DNA from: an uncultured Oscillospiraceae bacterium
Lineage (GTDB): Bacteria; Bacillota; Clostridia; Oscillospirales; Acutalibacteraceae
DNA: 9,427 bases
Reading direction: 5' to 3'
NCBI GenBank assembly: GCA_900550315.1
Contig: URRK01000060.1
Span: 1-9,427 of the forward strand
The notes below the pieces were generated by a model. That model was not told the origin of the DNA. It was given only the letters and a program-made list of their open reading frames with translations, and did not search any database. Made by a program: the position numbers and the translations under genes. Within the stretch, counting starts at the first letter, position 1. Each line of letters opens with the position of its first letter. Shown piece after piece: positions 5,529 to 9,427 of the stretch.

Positions 5529-6275
5529 CTAATTGTATATTTTTTCTAGCCCCACTATAGTTTCGTTGCTTTCGCTTTGGTCGCAATAATCGGTTACAAG
5601 GCAATTTAGCCCCAGCACCATAAAGGTGTTGTAAAAGGCCTCGTTCCCGTTTTGGGAGGAATCTTGTTTTTGCACAAACCCGGCGGCACCGTATTGCTTT
5701 TGCGGCAGCTGCAGCAGCTTTCCGTAATAGGTGTCGGTTGCGTTATTCAGACTAAGATTGTTGTTGTCCTGCGCGGTAGCGTCTACCGTGGTGTAGGCAA
5801 TCTCGTTGTAAATAAGCAGCAAAAGCAGCTGTGTTTTTTCCTCAAACAAAAGGGTTACGCTTTGCAGCCCGTTTCGGTATTCCAGCTTAACGGTGCGCAG
5901 TGCGGTTGGCTTGTTTTCTACCGTAATCAGCTGCGTTTTTTCAAAGCAAAGGTTTGGCGCGCCGCTTTGCAAAACCGTTTGCACCGCCGGCAGCAGCGAG
6001 TTGTTTTGAAAAACGCTGTTTACTAAATAAACGGCGGTGTTGTGGTAAGCCGTGCTGGCTTTAGCGGTAGAAAACGGCTCCTCTGAAAGCTCGCCGTTTT
6101 CGTAAAGCTTCGCAACCTGCTGTGCGGTAATGGTGGTGCGGCTGCCGGGGTTGTACTGCCAGGCCTTGCTTTGCTGCCCCAAGACAAAGCGGTAGCCAAA
6201 CAGCACCGGTAAAAGCACTACTAAAACCGTTATAAACGCCAGCAGTGTTAGGAATAATGCCTGCCTTTTTTTCAT
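5529..6275 (-). CDS. Membrane-anchored protein of unknown function, partner of the two-component system
   Basis: 248 residues; I do not recognise the family. MKKRQ is followed by one strong membrane segment (about 6-27) without a lipobox or clear cleavage site, so it is probably an N-terminal anchor with the remaining 220 residues outside. The outer part is rich in Gln, Asn and Thr, with beta-like stretches (TALRTVKLEYRNGLQSVTLLFEE, split around 124-146) and a hydrophobic strand TQLLLLLIYNEIAYTTVD (148-165). Three cysteines (110, 225, 231) are present. The ATG overlaps the kinase stop as ATGA, so translation is coupled to the kinase. By position it could be an accessory protein that modulates the sensor, in the way YycH and YycI act on WalK, but no sequence similarity to those was recognised. 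Confidence 0.8.
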   Translation of the reverse strand: MKKRQALFLTLLAFITVLVVLLPVLFGYRFVLGQQSKAWQYNPGSRTTITAQQVAKLYENGELSEEPFSTAKASTAYHNTAVYLVNSVFQNNSLLPAVQTVLQSGAPNLCFEKTQLITVENKPTALRTVKLEYRNGLQSVTLLFEEKTQLLLLLIYNEIAYTTVDATAQDNNNLSLNNATDTYYGKLLQLPQKQYGAAGFVQKQDSSQNGNEAFYNTFMVLGLNCLVTDYCDQSESNETIVGLEKIYN

Positions 6276-7693
6276 GGTTCCACCGCCTTTTTGGGTGCGT
6301 TAAGGGGTTGCCCCGGCACGCTCGGTTTGGTTAATTTAAGCTTAAAGCAAACGGTTGTGCCCTTATTGGGGGTGCTGTTAAACTGTAGCTGTGTGCCGTG
6401 CAGCTCGGCAATTTGTTTGCAAAGGGCAAGGCCCAGCCCGGCGCCGCCCAGCCGGCGTGAGCGGGCTTTATCCTCCCGAAAAAAGGGCTCGGTAATGTAG
6501 GGCAGGTTTTCCGGCTGAATTCCGCGCCCTTCGTCGGTTACGGTTACGGCGGCACCGTTATCTTGAACCTTACACTGCACGGTAACGGTGCCGTCGGGGT
6601 TCGAGGCTTTAAAGGCGTTATCGGCAAGATTGTAAAGCAGGGAAAGCAGCAGCGCCCGGTTGGCCAAAACCGTTACCGGCAAGGGTAAAAGGCGCAGCGC
6701 AATGCCGTACTTTTTAGCCAAGGGTAACAGGGTTGTTTGCAGCTGCTCAAAAACCTCGGTTAGCGGTAGGGGGTAAAGCTCTACCGTTTCGTTTTGGTAA
6801 ACGCAAAGTTCTAATAACCGGCGGGAAAGCTCCTCTAACCGCTGCGCCTCGCCGCAAATGGCACGGGCGGCGTTTTGCACCTCGGTGGGGTCTAAACGGT
6901 AGGCGTCCAGCATTTGGGAGTAGCCAATAATAGCGGTCATAGGGGTTTTTAGCTCGTGCGTAAAGTCCGAAATAAACTGCTCCCGCCGCTGCACCTCCTG
7001 CTGAATTTTTGTAATATTTTGCTGCACGGTTTGCGAAAGGGCATTAAAGCTTTTCGAAAGGTTAACTACCTCGTAGTCCCCCGAATTTACGGGAACGGTT
7101 AAGCCGTAATTGCCGGCGGCAACCTCCCCGGCGGCGGTGGCAAGTCGGTTCAGCGGTGCGGCAATTTTGCCCGAAAGCAGGTAAAGCAGCGTTCCGCTAA
7201 TTACCGCAAGCCCAAAAACGGCACCCCCGTACACCAGCCACAGCCGGCGGCAGGCCTGCTCGGTTTTGGTAAGGTCGGCCGAAACGGTAATAAAATATTC
7301 CTCCTCCCCAACTAAAACGCGGCAGGCCGATTGAGCGGTGCTGCTTTTGCCTTTGCGAATAAACCGGTAAAGTCCGGCGTTGGGATTTAGGCTTTTTAAG
7401 GCCGGCTCGGTGTTTTCCGGGTCTAAAATCTGCACCAAAGCAATGTCTTCACCCAGAATCTTTTTAATTTGCTGCTCTACCGCCCCGCGCGCGGCGCCCT
7501 CTACCCGCCCGGGCGTAATTTCGGTAAAAGATAAAAAGCTGTCAATTGCGTAAAGCTCGGCGGTGTTTACCTGTTCTATTTTGCTATTCAAAAGGGTGCA
7601 GGTGGTGTAGGTTACAAAAAACAGGCCAACCGCCCCTACGGCCAGCAGCACGCTTAGGTAGGCGGTGCAAAAAAATTTAAAGCTAATTTTCAT
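6272..7693 (-). CDS. Membrane sensor histidine kinase with HAMP domain
   Basis: 473 residues. Membrane segment 1 is about 7-29, an outer domain of about 120 residues follows, membrane segment 2 is about 152-174 (LWLVYGGAVFGLAVISG), then a HAMP domain (about 175-228, starting with the conserved Pro in IAAPLNRL). The dimerisation helix holds the H box FTHELKTPMTAIIGY with phospho-acceptor His246. The ATPase domain shows the N box NLADNAF (Asn355, Asn359), G1 DEGRG (387-391), F box EPFFRED (402-408) and G2 GGAGLGLA. All catalytic residues are present. The ATG at 7691-7693 overlaps the regulator stop as ATGA and is preceded by CGGAG; a longer frame from 7828 lies wholly inside the regulator gene and is not used. 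The outer domain was not recognised, so the stimulus is unknown. Confidence 0.95.
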   Translation of the reverse strand: MKISFKFFCTAYLSVLLAVGAVGLFFVTYTTCTLLNSKIEQVNTAELYAIDSFLSFTEITPGRVEGAARGAVEQQIKKILGEDIALVQILDPENTEPALKSLNPNAGLYRFIRKGKSSTAQSACRVLVGEEEYFITVSADLTKTEQACRRLWLVYGGAVFGLAVISGTLLYLLSGKIAAPLNRLATAAGEVAAGNYGLTVPVNSGDYEVVNLSKSFNALSQTVQQNITKIQQEVQRREQFISDFTHELKTPMTAIIGYSQMLDAYRLDPTEVQNAARAICGEAQRLEELSRRLLELCVYQNETVELYPLPLTEVFEQLQTTLLPLAKKYGIALRLLPLPVTVLANRALLLSLLYNLADNAFKASNPDGTVTVQCKVQDNGAAVTVTDEGRGIQPENLPYITEPFFREDKARSRRLGGAGLGLALCKQIAELHGTQLQFNSTPNKGTTVCFKLKLTKPSVPGQPLNAPKKAVEP

Positions 7694-8364
7694 ACGGCCA
7701 GCTCCGGCAAAAAGCGGTACCCAATTTTGTAAACCGCCACAATGGCCCGGTTTAACTGCAGCTTCTTTTTTAAATGCTGCACATGCAGGTCTACCGTGCG
7801 GGTGTTGCCGTAGTAGGGCTCTTGCCAAACCCGCTCGTAAATCTGCTCACGGTACAGCGCAATATTAGGGTTTTGCAAAAAGTAAAGCAGCAGGTCAAAC
7901 TCTTTGGTAGAAAGGGCAACCGGCTCGCCGTTTGCCAAAACGGTGCGGGCGGCAACATCTACCTTTAGCTTGCCGGCGGTTAAAAAACGGTCGGCCTTGC
8001 CGCAGCGGCGCAGCACGGTTTGCACGCGGGCCAGCAACTCACGCAAATCAAAGGGCTTGGTAATGTAATCCTCGGCCCCTAAGGCCAGGCCCTTCACCCG
8101 GTTTAAAACCTCGGCCTTGGCGGTAACAAAAATTACCGGCGTTCGGTATTCTTTAATGTATTCAATCAGCTCGTACCCGTCGTAATCCGGCAGCATAACA
8201 TCCAGCAGCACCAAATCAAACGGTCGGGCCTCTAAGGCGGTGGCGGCCTGCGCGCCGTTTTCGGCCGTTTCGCACCCGTAGCCGTTTTTGCTTAGGCACA
8301 GGCGCAGCATTTCGCGAATGGCCGGTTCATCCTCTACAACTAAAATGCGGTTCAAATTTATCAC
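7690..8364 (-). CDS. OmpR/PhoB-family response regulator
   Basis: 224 residues from the GTG at 8362-8364. The receiver domain (about 5-115) has the acidic pair Glu11/Asp12, phospho-acceptor Asp55 in LVLLDVMLPD, Thr81 and Lys103 in DYITKPFD. The winged-helix DNA-binding domain (about 127-221) shows LSTKEFDLLLYFLQNPN, the recognition helix NTRTVDLHVQHLKKKL and the closing wing KIGYRF. It regulates transcription when phosphorylated by the overlapping kinase. Start choice: a TTG at 8353-8355 would give MNRILVVEDE, the usual opening of this family, with GGTGAT (8359-8364) as an upstream Shine-Dalgarno match. The GTG has almost no leader if transcription begins near 8366, so the TTG is at least as likely; the product differs by three residues. 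Confidence 0.95.
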   Translation of the reverse strand: MINLNRILVVEDEPAIREMLRLCLSKNGYGCETAENGAQAATALEARPFDLVLLDVMLPDYDGYELIEYIKEYRTPVIFVTAKAEVLNRVKGLALGAEDYITKPFDLRELLARVQTVLRRCGKADRFLTAGKLKVDVAARTVLANGEPVALSTKEFDLLLYFLQNPNIALYREQIYERVWQEPYYGNTRTVDLHVQHLKKKLQLNRAIVAVYKIGYRFLPELAV

Positions 8365-8372
8365 CCTGTTTT

Positions 8373-8403
8373 ATTATAACAAAAGTTGTATCTTTTTTGT
8401 ATC
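8373..8403 (-). promoter_or_regulatory. Operon promoter with paired 7-bp direct repeats (candidate response-regulator box)
   Basis: On the minus strand TATAAT (8373-8378) is exact with an extended TG one base upstream. No good -35 box lies at 17 bp. In that place are two copies of GATACAA (plus strand TTGTATC at 8386-8392 and 8397-8403) with a 4-bp spacer, an 11-bp period. This is the geometry of a PhoB/OmpR-type tandem binding site, so the regulator may activate its own operon. The elements are seen; binding is inferred. Confidence 0.65.
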
Positions 8404-8680
8404 TATTTTTAAGGTGCGGTAGCTTTGGGAGCCTGAGTAACTTTGGTGGTGAGGAAGTAGTTTTGGCGTTTGTGGTCGGCTTTGGCAGCGGAGCGGTTCC
8501 AATGGTAGGGGAGGGTTTCGGCGGCAGAGTCGGTTTTAGTAGTAGGTGCGGCGGTTCTGCCGGCGCTTTGGCAGCAAAAAGCCGGCGGTATTGGACACGG
8601 CAAAGTGTTTGCGCTGCTTTTGACGGTAATTTTTTGGTTTGAATATAAAACTTAAAATATAACAGGTTAATAGGGCCACA

Positions 8681-8717
8681 AGGGAGCGGCCAAAATGTAG
8701 CTGCGCTCTCTCTTTTT
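8681..8717 (+). terminator. Possible plus-strand terminator hairpin
   Basis: AGGGAGCG (8681-8688) pairs with CGCTCTCT (8704-8711), one G-U pair included, around a 15-nt loop, followed by C and five T's. No plus-strand gene is seen before it, so it would only make sense if the G-rich stretch 8411-8640 is transcribed rightwards. Weak evidence. Confidence 0.3.
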
Positions 8718-8791
8718 GATATTAATACTAAGCTAAAATCAAACCCCAAAAAAATTTTTAGAATTTCAAACAAAGTCCGTTTTATTGGACA

Positions 8792-8819
8792 CAGCTTAAA
8801 TTATAATAAATTTAAGCTG
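8792..8819. repeat. Perfect 11-bp inverted repeat in the intergenic region
   Basis: CAGCTTAAATT (8792-8802) and AATTTAAGCTG (8809-8819) are exact reverse complements around ATAATA. It is A/T-rich and has no T-run on either side, so it is not a standard terminator. A protein binding site is possible; a TATAAT occurs at its centre on both strands but without a good -35 box. Confidence 0.6.
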
Positions 8820-9011
8820 AAAGCCTGGGCTAAAAACCGGCGGCATGATTTTGGCTCGCAGCACATATTTTTAAAACAGGCCCTTGGGCGCTGATCCTTT
8901 ACCGCGCCGCCAAAAAGGATTGTTTGTTTGCCCTTTGATATTTGCCCTTTGGGGCGGGCTTGGTTGCTTGCCGAGATTGGCCGTAAAAAACAAAAAAATT
9001 TTAAAAAAAGG

Positions 9012-9040
9012 TTGACAAACCGCGAACTTTGCTGTATAAT
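9012..9040 (+). promoter_or_regulatory. Full-consensus promoter of the small SOS gene
   Basis: TTGACA (9012-9017), a 17-bp spacer and TATAAT (9035-9040), all matching the vegetative consensus exactly. The start point should be near 9047. A promoter this strong without repression would be very active, which fits with tight control by the operator that directly follows. Confidence 0.9.
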
Positions 9041-9048
9041 ACAGAAAA

Positions 9049-9062
9049 CGAACAAATGTTCG
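9049..9062 (+). promoter_or_regulatory. LexA (DinR) SOS box
   Basis: CGAACAAATGTTCG fits the Bacillus/Clostridium SOS consensus CGAAC-RNRY-GTTCG at every position. It begins 9 bp after the -10 box and covers the expected start point, so bound LexA would block transcription until DNA damage. No other full box was found in the window. Confidence 0.88.
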
Positions 9063-9099
9063 GTTGCGGTTTTTGCACCGAATTAGGAGGAAATTTAGT

Positions 9100-9300
9100 A
9101 TGTCGTTATCGTTTGCTATTACCACTGCTTTAGAGGTTTTAACAGGGCTGTTTTTAATTTGGGGATTTTTAAACGAAGAAAAATTTGTTGCGTTGGAGGA
9201 TCGTATTCTTGCCCGGCTGCGCAAAAAACGCACCGCCCGCCGCGCGCAAATTATTCCCTTTGCCCCGCGTAACTCCGGTTCGGGCCGGGGCATTAGCTAA
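9100..9300 (+). CDS. Small SOS-controlled single-span membrane protein, function unknown
   Basis: 66 residues. The start ATG at 9100-9102 has AGGAGG nine bases upstream; an upstream in-frame TTG lies inside the leader next to the operator and is not used. MSLSFAITTALEVLTGLFLIWGFL is one membrane segment (about 5-24), followed by an acidic stretch NEEKFVALED, a very basic stretch RILARLRKKRTARRAQ (about 36-51) and a Gly/Ser tail. By the positive-inside rule the basic C-terminal part is cytoplasmic. I do not recognise the family. The consensus promoter plus perfect SOS box make it a damage-induced gene. Short SOS-induced membrane proteins in other bacteria (SidA in Caulobacter, YneA in Bacillus) stop cell division; a like role is inference from control and size only, as no sequence match was seen and YneA carries a LysM domain that is absent here. 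Confidence 0.82.
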   Translation: MSLSFAITTALEVLTGLFLIWGFLNEEKFVALEDRILARLRKKRTARRAQIIPFAPRNSGSGRGIS

Positions 9301-9427
9301 ACCGGTTTTAGCGCTTGCTTTTTGGTAACCGGCGGTTATTGCTGCTTAGTATTTTTCGGTTTAGGGGTTAAGGCCCGTTTAAAGCTTTTATTAAAATTTT
9401 GGCTTTGGTGCTGTTTGGCGCTTTGCG
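9301..9427. other. Window end, no gene seen
   Basis: CCGGTT (9302-9307) and AACCGG (9327-9332) could pair around a 19-nt loop just after the small gene's stop, but no T-run follows, so a terminator is not clear. The rest is G/T-rich on the plus strand with no supported frame. Confidence 0.4.

Larger units (their letters stand above)
8404..9011. other. About 600 bp without a supported gene
   Basis: The first part (8411-8640) is strongly G-rich on the plus strand: I count 89 G against 36 C. Frames across it are glycine-rich or low complexity, and lack ribosome binding sites. Further on are a hairpin with a short T-run (8681-8717), a perfect 11-bp inverted repeat (8792-8819), two copies of TATTGGACAC (8589-8598 and 8783-8792) and two copies of TTTGCCCTTTG 14 bp apart (8927-8937 and 8941-8951). 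The last 40 bp are A/T-rich ahead of the promoter at 9012. It may hold a decayed gene or an untranslated RNA, but nothing was recognised. Confidence 0.5.

Noticed and set aside
7694..7828. N-terminal extension of the histidine kinase
   Set aside because: It lies wholly inside the regulator gene; the ATGA overlap start with a normal first membrane segment is better.
8397..8642. Plus-strand glycine-rich frame from a TTG
   Set aside because: Starts inside the direct repeats of the regulator promoter with no ribosome binding site, and has low complexity.
8327..8773. Minus-strand 148-codon frame across the gap
   Set aside because: It runs through the operon promoter and into the regulator gene in another frame, has no ribosome binding site, and its Pro/Lys/Thr-rich content follows base composition.
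8894..8920. Hairpin ATCCTTT/AAAGGAT
   Set aside because: Seven weak pairs with a 13-nt loop and no T-run or gene context; expected by chance.
8871..9293. Minus-strand 140-codon frame opposite the small SOS gene
   Set aside because: Covers a consensus promoter, SOS box and well-formed gene on the plus strand and shows no recognisable domain.

Overview
The window looks like a chromosomal segment of a Gram-positive anaerobe-like Bacillota, most likely class Clostridia. The reasons are strong AGGAGG ribosome binding sites, TTGACA/TATAAT promoters with 17-bp spacers, a lipobox substrate-binding protein, an exact match to the Bacillus/Clostridium type LexA (DinR) operator, and protein families common in gut Clostridia. 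The family assignment below class level is a guess. All genes but one lie on the minus strand.

Layout, left to right. (1) 1-1299: an amino acid ABC transporter operon read leftwards, with a strong promoter, a lipoprotein substrate-binding protein, an intercistronic hairpin and the N-terminal part of the membrane permease cut by the window edge. (2) 1371-1866: a small HPr-like protein without the phospho-accepting histidine, with its own promoter, an intrinsic terminator and a four-unit 20-bp tandem repeat in its 3' region. (3) 1867-4506: a cytoplasmic serine hydrolase of the beta-lactamase fold translationally coupled to pyruvate kinase, with a TATAAT promoter just upstream. (4) 4529-8403: a four-gene operon, OmpR-type response regulator, histidine kinase, an unrecognised membrane-anchored protein and a secreted C39-like cysteine peptidase, closed by a large terminator. 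The promoter carries two 7-bp direct repeats 11 bp apart, and a perfect 19-bp inverted repeat buries the ribosome binding site of the peptidase gene. (5) 8404-9011: about 600 bp without a convincing gene. (6) 9012-9300: the only plus-strand gene, a 66-residue single-span membrane protein with a consensus promoter overlapped by a perfect SOS box.

How the parts may work together. The two-component operon reads as a sensor controlling an exported product: the kinase and regulator overlap by ATGA, the membrane protein overlaps the kinase by ATGA, and the peptidase is set apart by the hairpin, so its expression may be tuned separately. The hydrolase, pyruvate kinase and HPr-like protein sit in series near glycolysis and catabolite signalling; the HPr-like protein keeps the regulatory serine region (as Crh does) next to a glycolytic gene. 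The small SOS-controlled membrane protein is the best candidate for something undescribed, by analogy with SOS-induced membrane division inhibitors.

Limits: all calls are from reading the sequence, with no database search. Promoters, hairpins and operators are by inspection.
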